A stretch of 64,000 bases of DNA from DASCOT01 sp965197275 (GCA_965197275.1 CBDAMQ010000027.1:186001-250000); one strand, 5' to 3'; shown: positions 52,138 to 61,729, counted from the first letter of the stretch. The notes: a model not told the origin generated them from the sequence alone. Numbers and translations are program-made.

Positions 52138-53151
52138 TCAGTCAGGAAAACCGCCAGATGCTGCCTGCTCCGACGGGTCAGATACGGCGCGGCTACGCAC
52201 GAGCCGCGTCAGAGCCTCCCGAACCACCGACCAGGCCGAGGACCCGGGCACGGACGGCTCGAAATGGCCGGCGCCGGCGATGATCTCGACGCGCACGTCA
52301 TCCCCGGCCGCCGTCGCCGCCTTCGCGAAGGCGCGTACTCCATCGGCGGAGACGATGGGATCGGCGGCGCCGTTCACCAGAACCATCGGTGTGCCGAGGG
52401 GCAGTCGAGCCGCGGGTGAGCCGTCTTCGTAGCGCTCGGGACGGGTCTCGGGGCTGCCGCCCATCAACGGATCAACGGCGCCGTGGCAGCTTTGCGCCGG
52501 ACCGATGCGATAGGCCGTGAGATCCGTGATCGGTGCCAGGGCGACGACGCCACGAATGGCCAGGGGAGATGGGCGGTAGAGCTCGCTCTGCTGATCCAGT
52601 CGAGCGCGGGTGGCGCTCCAGAGTGCGAGATGTCCTCCAGCCGAGTGGCCAGCGACGGCGACCCGGGTGAGGTCCAGCGGATGGGACCCACTCAGGCTGC
52701 GGAGGTGGTCGATGGCGTCGGCGATATCGAGGAAAGTCATCGGCCAGCCCCCGGCGCCCCCGACCCGTCTGTACTCGATTGTCCAGGTGGCGATGCCCGC
52801 CTGCGCCACGGCTGCAGCCAGGTGACGAAAATACGAGTAGTCGAAGTCTTGCAGCCAACAGCCGCCGTGGATCAGAACGGCGACTGGATGTGGCCCTGCA
52901 CCCGGTGGTAGGCGCAACTCGCCAAACTGGTCAGAGAGCTCGCCGTACTCGATCCGGGCGACCGGTTCCGGAGCTGGCAGCGCCTGTACGTGGGACCAGG
53001 TCATCGGCGACGGAAACGCCTGGGATTCAGACGTCGTTTCGGCGCCACCGGGCAGGGTGCCTGCGTTCAAGCCGTGCGGTGCGGATGCCCACACGCCGAG
53101 AGCACAGATCCAGGATGCTGCTGTCAGGCGGACGATTCCCCTGATACCCAT
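52138..53151 (-). CDS. Exported alpha/beta hydrolase (carboxylesterase/BD-FAE-like)
   Basis: A 337-residue hydrolase with a signal peptide (residues 1-27). It has the oxyanion motif LIHGGCWLQDFDYSYFRHLA, the nucleophile elbow VAVAGHSAGGHLALWSA (catalytic Ser), the acid in VLVNGAADPIVSADG and the catalytic His in EIIAGAGHFEPSVPGSSAW. It is like kynurenine-formamidase/HSL-type esterases. It ends head-to-head with the aminotransferase (convergent, 7-bp gap) and is divergent from the MFS transporter. Confidence 0.88.
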   Translation of the reverse strand: MGIRGIVRLTAASWICALGVWASAPHGLNAGTLPGGAETTSESQAFPSPMTWSHVQALPAPEPVARIEYGELSDQFGELRLPPGAGPHPVAVLIHGGCWLQDFDYSYFRHLAAAVAQAGIATWTIEYRRVGGAGGWPMTFLDIADAIDHLRSLSGSHPLDLTRVAVAGHSAGGHLALWSATRARLDQQSELYRPSPLAIRGVVALAPITDLTAYRIGPAQSCHGAVDPLMGGSPETRPERYEDGSPAARLPLGTPMVLVNGAADPIVSADGVRAFAKAATAAGDDVRVEIIAGAGHFEPSVPGSSAWSVVREALTRLVRSRAVSDPSEQAASGGFPD

Positions 53152-53267
53152 GACCGGTGACCCTACATCGCGGCGCCGTTGTTGGGGGCGGACGCCGCTG
53201 TTATCGTCCAGCGCCGGATAGGTTCGGCAACCGCCACCGAGTCCCGCGTATTCGGGTCGAGAACGTC

Positions 53268-54827
53268 ATGAGCCAACCCACCTCTTCGAACCAGATGCTC
53301 TTCACGGCGTCCTTCATCGCCCTGGTCACGACTGCCTTCGCCTTCATGCTGCGGATCAACCTGATGGGCGTGTGGGAGAGTGCCTACGCGCTCGACAAGA
53401 CGCAGGTGGGGACGATCTTCGGGGCCGGCTTCTGGCCCTTCGGCGCCAGCATCATCCTCTTCAGCCTGATCATCGACAGGGTGGGCTATGGCAAGGCGAT
53501 GGCGTTCGCGTTCGCCTGTCATGTGCTCTTCGCGGTGCTGACAATCACCGCCACCGGCTACCAGATGCTGTACTGGGCGAGCGTCATCGGGGCGCTCGGC
53601 AACGGCGCCGTCGAGGCGGTGATCAATCCGTTGATCGCCACCGTGTACGCCAAGGACAAGACGAAGTGGCTAAACATCTTGCACGCTGGATGGCCGGGCG
53701 GGCTGGTGATCACGGGGATCGTGGTTCTGAGCGTGGGCGACGCCGTGCCCTGGCAGTGGCAGATCGCGATGATTCTCATTCCGACGTTCATATACGGCGC
53801 GATGATGCTGCGGATGGAGTTTCCGGTGAGTGAGCGGGTGGCGGCCAGCGTCTCGTATCGTGACATGCTGGCCGAGGTGGGCTGGGGAGGCGCGTTCGTT
53901 GCCTTCCTGCTCATCGTGATGGAGCTGACGACCAACGTTCTGGGCATCGAAGCCCTGATGAGTCTCGGCGCCCAGGTGGCGATTGCCGCCGCGATGGCAG
54001 CGGTATACGGCTTCTACGCCCGCTCGTTCGGCCGACCGTTGTTCGTCTTCATGCTGGTGCTCATGCTCTTCCTCGCCACCACCGAGCTCGGTACCGACAG
54101 CTGGGTCAAAGATCTGCTCGGGCCGGCGATCGGCAGCACGCTCGGTATCGACGCGGGCTGGGTGCTGGTCTATACCGCGCTGATCATGATGGTGCTGCGC
54201 TTCCGGTGCGGTCCGCTGGTGCAGCGCCTGCAGCCTCTCGGAGTCCTGGCGATTAGCGCCGCGCTGGTGGCGGCCGGCATCTTCTGGCTGTCGGTACTTG
54301 GCGGCGACCCTGACACCACCGCCCTGGTGGTCATCATTGCCGCAACCGTCTACGGGGTCGGACAGACTTTCTTCTGGCCGACCACCCTGGGCTTCGTCTC
54401 GGAACAGTTTCCCCGCGGCGGCGCTATGACCCTCAACGTTATCGCCGGCGCCGGCATGCTCGGCGTGGGTGTTCTCGGTAACGTCTGGCTGGGTAATCTC
54501 CAGGACACCAACGTCGTCGACGCCCTGGAAGCGAGTCGTCCGGAGCTCGTCGCTCGTTACGTAGAGGATCGCCCACCGAGCATCTTCGGCGACTATCGCG
54601 CCCTCACCGATGAAGCAGTGGCCCTGCGGGACGCCGGTGTGGCCCCGGATGCCGAAGTGCTGGCATCGGTTACCAACGAGGGAAAGATGACGGCCCTGCG
54701 AAAGGTCGTGATCCTGCCGGTCATCATGCTGGCGGCCTACCTGGGACTCTTGCTCTGGTTCCGCGCCAGGGGCGGGTATCGCCCGGTCGAGTTCGACCGC
54801 CTCGCATCGGACCCTGGCTCGCCGTAG
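53268..54827 (+). CDS. MFS transporter
   Basis: A 519-residue membrane protein with about 12 helices of the major facilitator fold: MLFTASFIALVTTAFAFMLR at the N-terminus, the loop GVWESAYALDKTQVGTIFGA, DRVGYGKAMAFAFACHVLFA (motif A position), WASVIGALGNGAVEAVINPL and YGVGQTFFWPTTLGFVSEQF in the C half. A ~65-residue soluble insert (~425-490) before the last helix is unusual. The start is the ATG at 53268. It is divergent from the esterase; substrates, perhaps nucleoside- or sugar-like, are not known. Confidence 0.85.
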   Translation: MSQPTSSNQMLFTASFIALVTTAFAFMLRINLMGVWESAYALDKTQVGTIFGAGFWPFGASIILFSLIIDRVGYGKAMAFAFACHVLFAVLTITATGYQMLYWASVIGALGNGAVEAVINPLIATVYAKDKTKWLNILHAGWPGGLVITGIVVLSVGDAVPWQWQIAMILIPTFIYGAMMLRMEFPVSERVAASVSYRDMLAEVGWGGAFVAFLLIVMELTTNVLGIEALMSLGAQVAIAAAMAAVYGFYARSFGRPLFVFMLVLMLFLATTELGTDSWVKDLLGPAIGSTLGIDAGWVLVYTALIMMVLRFRCGPLVQRLQPLGVLAISAALVAAGIFWLSVLGGDPDTTALVVIIAATVYGVGQTFFWPTTLGFVSEQFPRGGAMTLNVIAGAGMLGVGVLGNVWLGNLQDTNVVDALEASRPELVARYVEDRPPSIFGDYRALTDEAVALRDAGVAPDAEVLASVTNEGKMTALRKVVILPVIMLAAYLGLLLWFRARGGYRPVEFDRLASDPGSP

Positions 54828-54894
54828 CAATTCCACACGTCCACCGACGGGCTGGCGGTGTTGCGCTGACTGTTTCCTGCGCTGACCGCTTCGC

Positions 54895-56115
54895 TCAGCC
54901 CTCGATGAGCGCGATGAGCCGGTCGACGGCTTCCTTCACGAAGGCCGGGTCTTCAGCATGCAAGTCTCTCTCGAGCAGCTCGATGTTGTCCGGCAGTCCT
55001 GACTTGATCTCGGCCAAGAACGCCGCGTCGCCCTCGGGGTCGTGCAGCTCGGCGCCTGCGACCCCGTACCGGCTCGTGCCGCGGTTGGGCATCATGAAGT
55101 ACGCCTTGTCTGTCGTGTGCGAGAGGCGTTTGTTGACCTCTCTAGCGACCTCGACCATCTCGGAGGCCTTGAGTCGGATCGCCAGGATGATGGGGTTGTG
55201 GAAGGCGACGTCGTAGCCTTCATAGCGCGCCGGAATGGTATTGGGCTCAGTCAGCAAACCGATGTGTTCCAAGCCCCCCGGGCAGATCACCTGCGGCAAT
55301 CCCAGCTTCCCGGCTACCGTTAGCCGCTCCGGGCCGGCGGCGCGCAGACCGTCGTACATCTCGTCCGGAATCTCGCCCAGGCCGTAGTCGAAAACGGCGC
55401 CGATGAGACCGTCCTTCATCATCTGTTCCATCGCCCGCCCGCCGGAACCGACGGCGTGGAAGACGATCACCTCATAGCCGGCGTCGCGGAAGTACTGGAC
55501 AGCAAGCATGGCGCCGTCGGTGAGCACGCCCAGGTTCGTCATGCCGATGAGCGGCTTGGCGCCCGGGGCGATGTCGAGCTGGACCTCCGAACAGGCCATG
55601 CCATGCGCGGCCGCAGCGGCGTTGGCGAGGATTTTCCTGGTGACCGGGTTGAGTCCCAGGATGTCGCCGACGCTGAACATCATCGTGATGTCCTTGATGC
55701 CGACGAACGCCGAGGTGTCGCCGGAGGCTGCGGTTGACACCATCACCTTGGGGAAGCCGTACGGCAGCCCCTGCATGACGCCGGCGCAGTTCGAGGTGCC
55801 CTGGGTGCCGCCGAGGCCGACGACGCCATCGACCGTTCCCTGTGCGATGGCATCCAGCAACAGGCGCATGGCACCGGCGATCATCACCGGCGAGGCCGCT
55901 TGCCGTGTGGGAGCCTCGAGGATCTCCTGCAGCGACGTTCCGCCGGCTGCCGCGACCTGCGCCCGTGAGACGTGCGGTTCGGTGGTGGGATCTCCCACCA
56001 CGCCGATATCCACCAGCATCGTTGCGCTGCCCTGCGACTCGATCTGGTCGGCCAGGAAACGAGCCTCAGGTCCCTTGGTGTCGAGGGTGGCCAGCACCGC
56101 GATGGTCGTGGTCAT
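54895..56115 (-). CDS. Tm-1-like ATP-binding domain protein (UPF0261)
   Basis: A 406-residue protein of the UPF0261/Tm-1 family, named for the tomato virus-resistance protein N-terminal domain. Seen: IAVLATLDTKGPEARFLADQ, MLVDIGVVGDPTTEPHVSR, VDGVVGLGGTQGTSNCAGVM, FPKVMVSTAASGDTSAFVGI, SVGDILGLNPVTRKILANAA and VIVFHAVGSGGRAMEQMMKD. The bacterial function is unknown. It lies 9 bp upstream in order from the PEP-hydrolase-family gene, the standard pairing of these two families in bacteria, which are one protein in Tm-1. Confidence 0.92.
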   Translation of the reverse strand: MTTTIAVLATLDTKGPEARFLADQIESQGSATMLVDIGVVGDPTTEPHVSRAQVAAAGGTSLQEILEAPTRQAASPVMIAGAMRLLLDAIAQGTVDGVVGLGGTQGTSNCAGVMQGLPYGFPKVMVSTAASGDTSAFVGIKDITMMFSVGDILGLNPVTRKILANAAAAAHGMACSEVQLDIAPGAKPLIGMTNLGVLTDGAMLAVQYFRDAGYEVIVFHAVGSGGRAMEQMMKDGLIGAVFDYGLGEIPDEMYDGLRAAGPERLTVAGKLGLPQVICPGGLEHIGLLTEPNTIPARYEGYDVAFHNPIILAIRLKASEMVEVAREVNKRLSHTTDKAYFMMPNRGTSRYGVAGAELHDPEGDAAFLAEIKSGLPDNIELLERDLHAEDPAFVKEAVDRLIALIEG

Positions 56116-56124
56116 GTCACGGGC

Positions 56125-56982
56125 TCAAGCGTTGAAGGCCAGCTGGCGGAACTCGGCCGCGGTGGCCAGCACGGCGCGCTCGATGGGCAGACGCTCGGTC
56201 GACGAGCCGGTCCAGAACCCGTGCCCGGTGGTGTGGTCGAGCATGTATTGCGCGTCCTCCGGGTTTTCCATGGCGGCACCGTGCGCGATCAGGATGGTCT
56301 TCGGGTTGATCTCGCGCACCCTGGAGTACACCTGCTCGGTGCGCTCCGCGGTGACGTCGATCGTCTCGCCCGAGTCGTAGCCCCGGATTCCGCCCTTGGT
56401 CGTTCCGGCGTGGAAACAGAAGACATCCGGCGCGGCCTCCTCGATCATGCGGACACTGTCTTCCATGTCGAAGGCGAGACCGACGCTCACCATGTCCATC
56501 TCTCGGGTCAGCTTGAGCATGTCGATCTCTACCTGAAAGGTGATGCCGCTCTGCCGCAGCACCTTGCGGAGGTTGGAGTCCTTGTCGACGTAGCTCACCG
56601 ACGGGCCGATGTTGGAGGCGCTCTCGACGCCCATGTTCTTCAGATCCTGCAGCACCGTGCGCATGTCGCGCAGCGGATCGTTCGGGTTGAGACAGGCACA
56701 GATGAACGCGTCGCCCTTGATCGCCGGCAGGATGTCCTGCTGCGTGTAATCGAGCGTCTGCTTGTTGGAGTCGATGTTGGGCCACATCATCGACATCGTT
56801 CCCCAGCCGTTGGACCGCAGGCGTGCGCCACAGAACGTATTGATGCAATCGACGCCGGCCCGCTCGAGCAACTTGGCCACCAGCCCGCTGCCGGCGCTGG
56901 AGATCATGATCGGTGTGCGTGCGTCGAGCTTCTTCTGCAGCTTCTGGAGGATTTCCTGACGCGAGGTACGCGGCGAGATCAT
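56125..56982 (-). CDS. Phosphoenolpyruvate-hydrolase-family TIM-barrel protein
   Basis: A 285-residue TIM-barrel protein that matches the second half of plant Tm-1: TSRQEILQKLQKKLDARTPI, AKLLERAGVDCINTFCGARL, GDAFICACLNPNDPLRDMRT, NIGPSVSYVDKDSNLRKVLR, VFCFHAGTTKGGIRGYDSGE and ILIAHGAAMENPEDAQYML. Annotated family names include phosphoenolpyruvate hydrolase and TIM-barrel signal-transduction protein; the true reaction is unclear. The start is the ATG at 56982 (MISPRTS). It is the upstream member of the pair and was probably transcribed first. Confidence 0.9.
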   Translation of the reverse strand: MISPRTSRQEILQKLQKKLDARTPIMISSAGSGLVAKLLERAGVDCINTFCGARLRSNGWGTMSMMWPNIDSNKQTLDYTQQDILPAIKGDAFICACLNPNDPLRDMRTVLQDLKNMGVESASNIGPSVSYVDKDSNLRKVLRQSGITFQVEIDMLKLTREMDMVSVGLAFDMEDSVRMIEEAAPDVFCFHAGTTKGGIRGYDSGETIDVTAERTEQVYSRVREINPKTILIAHGAAMENPEDAQYMLDHTTGHGFWTGSSTERLPIERAVLATAAEFRQLAFNA

Positions 56983-57233
56983 GTCGGGTCCCTTTGGTCG
57001 TCGGTCGGTACGGCTGGAGCTTTGCGAGAGTATTCGATCACGCGTTAGATGCAACGCGGAAGCGCACGACGCGCGGAGCGAGGTCAGATGCCGGGTAGGA
57101 TGTTCTCGATTCGCTCAGGGATATTCATGATCGAACGCATGCTATCGTCCGCCGACACGTCGGACACCGGCGAGTAGAGCCTCCGCGCGGGACGATTCGC
57201 GTAGGCGGAACCGGCTTTTCGGGAGAGGCAGTC

Positions 57234-57836
57234 ATGGCAGAGGCCGCACGCAAGATCAGGAAGCTCGAGGATCTGACCGAGGCGGATATCCAGCGCATGG
57301 ACGAGCTGGCGGAGCAGATGCGCCCCCCGCCGGGGGAGATCTTGCTCGAGCTGCTCCGGCAGATGGAAAGGGCGGGGACCGGCGAGTACACCGAGTTCGA
57401 CATGGTGACCGTGTACGAGCACAGCCTGCAGGCGGCAACTCGAGCTCACCATGCCGGCGAGGACGAGGAGATGATCGTCGTCACTCTGCTGCACGACGTT
57501 GCCGACCAGTTATCGCCCTACAATCACGATGATGTCGGTGCCGAGATCCTGCGCCCCTATATCTCCGACAATCACTATTGGATGCTCAAGCACCACGGCA
57601 TCTTCCAGCTGTTCCACATTCGCAAGGGAACGGGCCAGGACCGCAACGTGCGTGATGAGTATCGCGATCATCCGGCCTACAAGCAGACGGTGCGCTTCTG
57701 TGCCAAGTACGACCAGACCGCGTTCGATCCCGAGTACGAATCGCTGCCGCTGAGCTTTTTCGAGCCCATGGTGATGCGGGTGATCAATCCGGAGAGGGCA
57801 CGAGCGTTCGAGTCGTCGCGGTTCGGCGACGCCTGA
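57234..57836 (+). CDS. HD-domain phosphohydrolase/oxygenase-like protein
   Basis: A 200-residue HD-superfamily protein. The metal ligands are YEHSLQAATRAHHAGEDEEM (His), IVVTLLHDVADQLSPYNHDD (His-Asp) and YWMLKHHGIFQLFHIRKG, followed by FCAKYDQTAFDPEYESL. The pattern with Tyr and His residues is like PhnZ/TmpB-type di-iron oxygenases and related gamma-butyrobetaine-like HD proteins. The ATG at 57234 is preceded by GGGAGAGG. It stands alone downstream of a ~250-bp gap that also serves the divergent Tm-1 pair. Confidence 0.85.
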   Translation: MAEAARKIRKLEDLTEADIQRMDELAEQMRPPPGEILLELLRQMERAGTGEYTEFDMVTVYEHSLQAATRAHHAGEDEEMIVVTLLHDVADQLSPYNHDDVGAEILRPYISDNHYWMLKHHGIFQLFHIRKGTGQDRNVRDEYRDHPAYKQTVRFCAKYDQTAFDPEYESLPLSFFEPMVMRVINPERARAFESSRFGDA

Positions 57837-57886
57837 GGCATTTCATCTTGCCCAGGTGTGGAGCTGGTCAGACGGTCCTATCGCCG

Positions 57887-59401
57887 CTAGCGCCGGCTCA
57901 CCGACGCCCAGTGGGTCAGTGCGTTACCCACCCGGACCGCCGGCGTAGAAAGGGCGGTCAGGGACCCGTTCATAACGGTGTCCCGCAAGCGCAGCTCGAG
58001 GCTTAGAAGGTGGGGTGTGCGGTTGGCGTCCTCGGTGCCGAGGTCGCCGCTGAACGAGCCCCGCAGGGTACCGGCGTCGAAGCGGGAGCGGTTGAGCAAC
58101 GTCCATAACTGCGTGCCGAGCTTCACGTGAACGTGTCCTTGCGGGGTGATAGCCAGCCGCAGCGGGATCGAACCCAGATAGGTGACGACCTCACCGGCCC
58201 AGCTACCCTCGATCGCGCGCTTCCGCGTCGCGGGCGGCGACTCGGGGCCCCACGGCGGTGGGCCGGCGCGATCGCCCGTCGGTGGCGGAGTTGTTGGCCG
58301 GACGCGGCGGGGGAAAAGAGTGGCCCAGATCATGTTGCTGATGTAGTCGGTCAACGGGACAGCGGCGTTGATCAACACCACCAGCGCGGCGTTCTCGTCG
58401 GGTGCGATCGCTAGCTCGGTGCGTACGCCGCCCATGCCGCCGCCGTGGCGCGCAACGCGGATCCCGCCAGGTAGCTCCCGGATCGTCCAGCCGAGGCCGT
58501 ATTCCGTCCGCGGGGAGGTTCGTGCCACAGGATCGTGCGTCAGATCGATGGATTCGTCCGAGAGGATTGGACGCTGTTCCGGTAGCCGGTTCTTGAGGTG
58601 GAACATCCCGAATCGAATCAGATCGTGAGCGCTGCTGAAAACGGCCGAGGCTCCCGGGTGATCGAAGTCGTAAAACGGGATGCGGCTCTGGTCGCTGGCG
58701 TAGCGGGTTGCAGCGAACAATCCCATGCCATCGCCGATGTGGACGGAGGTTCGGGTTAGCCCCAAGGGTGTGAATACCTCCTCGCGCATGTAGTCGGGGT
58801 AGGAGCGGCCGGAGACCCGCTCGATGATGGTGTCGAGGATGCCGTAGCCGAGGTTGGAGTAGTGCCAGCGCTCGTCGGGTGAGGTGACGAGGTTGGCGTA
58901 GCGGCGGATCGTCTCGTCCATTGGCGGCCGTCGGTACGGCTGGTCGCGGTAGAAGAACTGGTAGTGGAGCGGCAGGCCGGCGGTGTGGGTGGCGACGCGT
59001 CGGACGGTCGCCAGGCGGGCGTCGAAGGCTCGGCCGTTGATCTTGGCGTCGCCGAGGTAGTCGTTGGCCGGCACGTCCAGATCGACGAGGCCCCGCTCCA
59101 CCAGGATCATCAGACCGGTGGTGGTGATCGGCTTGGAGATCGACGCCAGCGAGTACATCGTGTGCTCGGTGGCCGCAATGCGCCCCTCGCGATCGGCCCA
59201 TCCGAACCCCTGCTCCCATACGATCTCACCATCTTGAGCGACGGCCACGGCGATCGACGGCACGTCGTAGTCGACGAGCGCACGCTCGATCGCGTCAGCG
59301 ACGTCCTCGAACCCGGCGGCCGTTTGCGCCACGGTTGGCTCGGACATCGAGAAGGTCGGCGCCGTGACGAGCAGCGCGAACAGTGCCGGGAAACGTCGCA
59401 T
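57887..59401 (-). CDS. Serine hydrolase (beta-lactamase family), exported
   Basis: A 504-residue serine hydrolase with a signal peptide (residues 1-26, ending TVAQ). The SxxK is SISK in MYSLASISKPITTTGLMIL, the Tyr-Xaa-Asn is YSN in RWHYSNLGYGILDTIIERVS, and HGGGMGGVRTELAIAPDENA is the third motif. A ~110-residue C-terminal beta domain (SWAGEVVTYLGSIPLRLAIT) follows, as in many esterase-type members. The start is the ATG at 59401. It is probably a periplasmic esterase or D-aminopeptidase. Confidence 0.88.
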   Translation of the reverse strand: MRRFPALFALLVTAPTFSMSEPTVAQTAAGFEDVADAIERALVDYDVPSIAVAVAQDGEIVWEQGFGWADREGRIAATEHTMYSLASISKPITTTGLMILVERGLVDLDVPANDYLGDAKINGRAFDARLATVRRVATHTAGLPLHYQFFYRDQPYRRPPMDETIRRYANLVTSPDERWHYSNLGYGILDTIIERVSGRSYPDYMREEVFTPLGLTRTSVHIGDGMGLFAATRYASDQSRIPFYDFDHPGASAVFSSAHDLIRFGMFHLKNRLPEQRPILSDESIDLTHDPVARTSPRTEYGLGWTIRELPGGIRVARHGGGMGGVRTELAIAPDENAALVVLINAAVPLTDYISNMIWATLFPRRVRPTTPPPTGDRAGPPPWGPESPPATRKRAIEGSWAGEVVTYLGSIPLRLAITPQGHVHVKLGTQLWTLLNRSRFDAGTLRGSFSGDLGTEDANRTPHLLSLELRLRDTVMNGSLTALSTPAVRVGNALTHWASVSRR

Positions 59402-59550
59402 CAGATCTTCTCGTTGCGTGGCGGGGGCTGGGGAGCAGGGCAAGGTCAGCAGATCGACCGCCTTGGTGTCAACGGACCTTCGTCGCGCGCGGCCTCGCCG
59501 GCGCACGGATCCGCGCAAGGATGACGCGGTATCGCTCGTCTACAGAGCCA

Positions 59551-59940
59551 TCAAGCCCTAGCGCTCCCTCGGGCACGTCGGTCGCTGCTTGCGGCTTCGA
59601 GCTTGGCGAGGCTCTTCTTCGGGGCGATGAGCCGATAGCTCTCGAGAATCAGCGCCCGTACGTCTTCCCAGTCGTCGATGCTCGTGACATCCATCGACAC
59701 CCAACCGTGCTTGCCGACGTAGGGTGCCGGCCAGAAATTCGGGTCCTCGACGATCTGGCGCGCGGTGTCCTTCTCGAGCTTGAAGCCGATGACGGTCTTG
59801 CCCTTTTCGTCGCCATAGCCGGCGAAGATCTTCTCGCCGACGCGAAAATGCGGCTCGCCCCAGGTCTCGGTTTCCTTGGTGTCGGGCAGTGCGAGACAGA
59901 TCTTTCGTAACCTGGTCAGCGCCACGGGGTCATCGGTCAT
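59551..59940 (-). CDS. MmcQ/YjbR family protein
   Basis: A 129-residue CyaY-like-fold protein: ALTRLRKICLALPDTKETET, WGEPHFRVGEKIFAGYGDE, IGFKLEKDTARQIVEDPNFW, YVGKHGWVSMDVTSIDDWED and LILESYRLIAPKKSLAKLEA are all typical for MmcQ/YjbR. A DNA-binding role is suggested for the family. It follows the APC permease gene (shifted tail) by 15 bp. Confidence 0.9.
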   Translation of the reverse strand: MTDDPVALTRLRKICLALPDTKETETWGEPHFRVGEKIFAGYGDEKGKTVIGFKLEKDTARQIVEDPNFWPAPYVGKHGWVSMDVTSIDDWEDVRALILESYRLIAPKKSLAKLEAASSDRRARGSARA

Positions 59941-59955
59941 CGATCCATCTCAGGC

Positions 59956-60069
59956 TCAGGCAGCGCCGGTCCTTGATTGGCGAGCCACGTAGAACAGTGC
60001 AGCGATGCCGATCATCGCCCCCACCGCGATCCAGTCGGCCAGGGCTGCCTGCGACAGGAGCTCACAGAA
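59956..60069 (-). other. Displaced C-terminal tail of the APC permease
   Basis: After a +1 slip at about 60064-60068 the minus strand reads ELLSQAALADWIAVGAMIGI followed by AALFYVARQSRTGAA and a stop at 59956. This is exactly the last membrane helix expected for the permease, which ends in frame at a premature TGA (60064-60062). Confidence 0.7.
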
Positions 60070-61255
60070 TCACAGCGGCTGCCAGACCTGGGATCAGCGG
60101 GCCCCCTGGGAGCTTGAACACTCTGTCTGAGGCACGCACATCGCGACGTCTGAGCACGACCGTAGCAGCGACAGTCGCCAGGTAGACGAGCAGGATGGCC
60201 ACTGTCGACAGGACCGCGAGGGATTGAAAGGCGCCAGTCGCTGCGAATGCGAACGCCATCAAACCGTAGAACGCGATCGCCATATGTGGTGTCCGGAAGG
60301 TCGGGTGAATGGCGGCAAGCCGTGTCGACAGGATCCCGTCGCGCGCCGAGGCGTACACTGCTCGCGGCGATCCGAGCAGGTCTCCCACGCAGGTAGCGAA
60401 CATGGAAATCGCGGCGCCAGCGAGCAGGATCGTTGCTCCCAGGCCGCCGACCGTGTTTTGTGCCGTGACCGCGAGCGGTGCCTCCGTCTCGTTCGCCAGC
60501 TGCGCCCCGAGCACGCCCTGGGCAACGATCTGAAGGCCGAGGTAAAGGGCAAGGATTCCCGCTACGCCGGAGAGGAGGCCGAAGGGAACTGTGCGCGCCG
60601 GATCGCGGATCTCGCCGCTCGGTGTGAGGGACGCTTCCGCACCCCCGAAAGCGAAGAACAGCATCAGCGTCGCGGCACCGAAAGTGCCAAGGGACGGAAC
60701 TGTTTCGATCGCCAGGTTCTCGGCGTGAACAAAGAACGACCCGATCAGAACCAGGCCGACTAGGGGCAGGAGCTTTATGAGGGTCAGAATCTCGACCGCT
60801 CGTGCACCGCGTTTGGCTCCACGGATGTTGATCCAGGCCAGCCCCATGAACATCGCGCCCAGGAAAGCGAGGCGCGGAACTTGTTGGTGCAGCACCGGCA
60901 CCACGCTGCTCAACGTGTCGAGCAGCCCGTTGGCGACCGCGGCGATGGAGACGACCGCGTACCCCAGCCAGTAGAGCGTGCTGACCAGGAACCCGGCGAA
61001 CGGTCCGAACGCGGCCTCGACGTAGGCGCACGCTCCTCCGGACTCGAAAACGCGACTCCCGGACTCCGCGAAGCACAGCAGGATGAGGAACATCGCCGCA
61101 CCGCAGACCAGATATGCCAACACTGCGGCCGTGCCGAGCTGAGCGGCCACCAGTGCCGGCAGCAGAAAAATCCCGGCGCCAACGGTCATGTTGATGGTGT
61201 TTGCTGCCAGCGCGCGTACGCCGATGACGCGCTGTAGCGACGGCCGATCCGTCAT
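60062..61255 (-). CDS. APC family amino-acid permease, last helix lost to frameshift
   Basis: A 397-residue member of the amino acid-polyamine-organocation superfamily: VGAGIFLLPALVAAQLGTAA, ESGSRVFESGGACAYVEAAF (typical GSGGxYxY region), GPFAGFLVSTLYWLGYAVVS, LMLFFAFGGAEASLTPSGEI and FRTPHMAIAFYGLMAFAFAA. It ends at PGGPLIPGLAAAVIL, where the family continues with one more helix, found in another frame (entry above). It is translated from an ATG that overlaps the MarR stop (ATGA), so MarR may control it. Confidence 0.88.
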   Translation of the reverse strand: MTDRPSLQRVIGVRALAANTINMTVGAGIFLLPALVAAQLGTAAVLAYLVCGAAMFLILLCFAESGSRVFESGGACAYVEAAFGPFAGFLVSTLYWLGYAVVSIAAVANGLLDTLSSVVPVLHQQVPRLAFLGAMFMGLAWINIRGAKRGARAVEILTLIKLLPLVGLVLIGSFFVHAENLAIETVPSLGTFGAATLMLFFAFGGAEASLTPSGEIRDPARTVPFGLLSGVAGILALYLGLQIVAQGVLGAQLANETEAPLAVTAQNTVGGLGATILLAGAAISMFATCVGDLLGSPRAVYASARDGILSTRLAAIHPTFRTPHMAIAFYGLMAFAFAATGAFQSLAVLSTVAILLVYLATVAATVVLRRRDVRASDRVFKLPGGPLIPGLAAAVIL

Positions 61256-61722
61256 GTGCCCTGCCCTCGAGCCCGCCCGAGGGAATCGAGTGCCTCCGTT
61301 GCAGCTTCGAGGACCCCGAGCTCGCGCTCGTCGAGGCGCTCGAGCTCCGCGGCGATGCGTTCGAGGCGGCGCCGACGGGCGGCGTCCATCAACCGTCGCC
61401 CCTTCGCCGTGACATGAACGATGACCCGCCGACGGTCTGAAGTAGCACGCTCACGACGGACCAGTCCGGCTTCCGCGAGCGGGTTGAGGATGCGGGAGAT
61501 GGCGGGCGCCGAGACCATCTCGGCTGTGGCGAGTTCGCCGACGGTTCTGGCACCCGCGAAGCACAGGACCGACAACAGCGAGAGGCGCTCCGGACTCAAA
61601 CCGGTCGCTTGGTCGGCCGTGCGCGCCCGGCGCAACAGGTGAATGGCGGCCGAGTGGAGGCGGTTGGCTGTCCGGGTGACGCGCGTATCGGCCAGGCCGG
61701 TGGGAATCGGTAAGCTTGACAT
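61252..61722 (-). CDS. MarR family transcriptional regulator
   Basis: A 156-residue winged-helix MarR protein: LSPERLSLLSVLCFAGARTV, ELATAEMVSAPAISRILNPL (recognition helix), EAGLVRRERATSDRRRVIVH (wing with D-x-R) and the dimerising C-terminal helix rich in RLERIAAELERLDERELG. It overlaps the APC permease gene. A 9-bp perfect inverted repeat lies directly upstream and probably binds this protein, controlling both itself/APC and the divergent VOC gene. Confidence 0.93.
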   Translation of the reverse strand: MSSLPIPTGLADTRVTRTANRLHSAAIHLLRRARTADQATGLSPERLSLLSVLCFAGARTVGELATAEMVSAPAISRILNPLAEAGLVRRERATSDRRRVIVHVTAKGRRLMDAARRRRLERIAAELERLDERELGVLEAATEALDSLGRARGQGT

Positions 61723-61729
61723 AGATAGT

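Noticed and set aside
60062..60064. TGA at the end of the APC permease as a further Sec codon
   Set aside because: The same frame after TGA is not membrane-like, while the expected last helix continues one base out of frame; this is a frameshift, not recoding.
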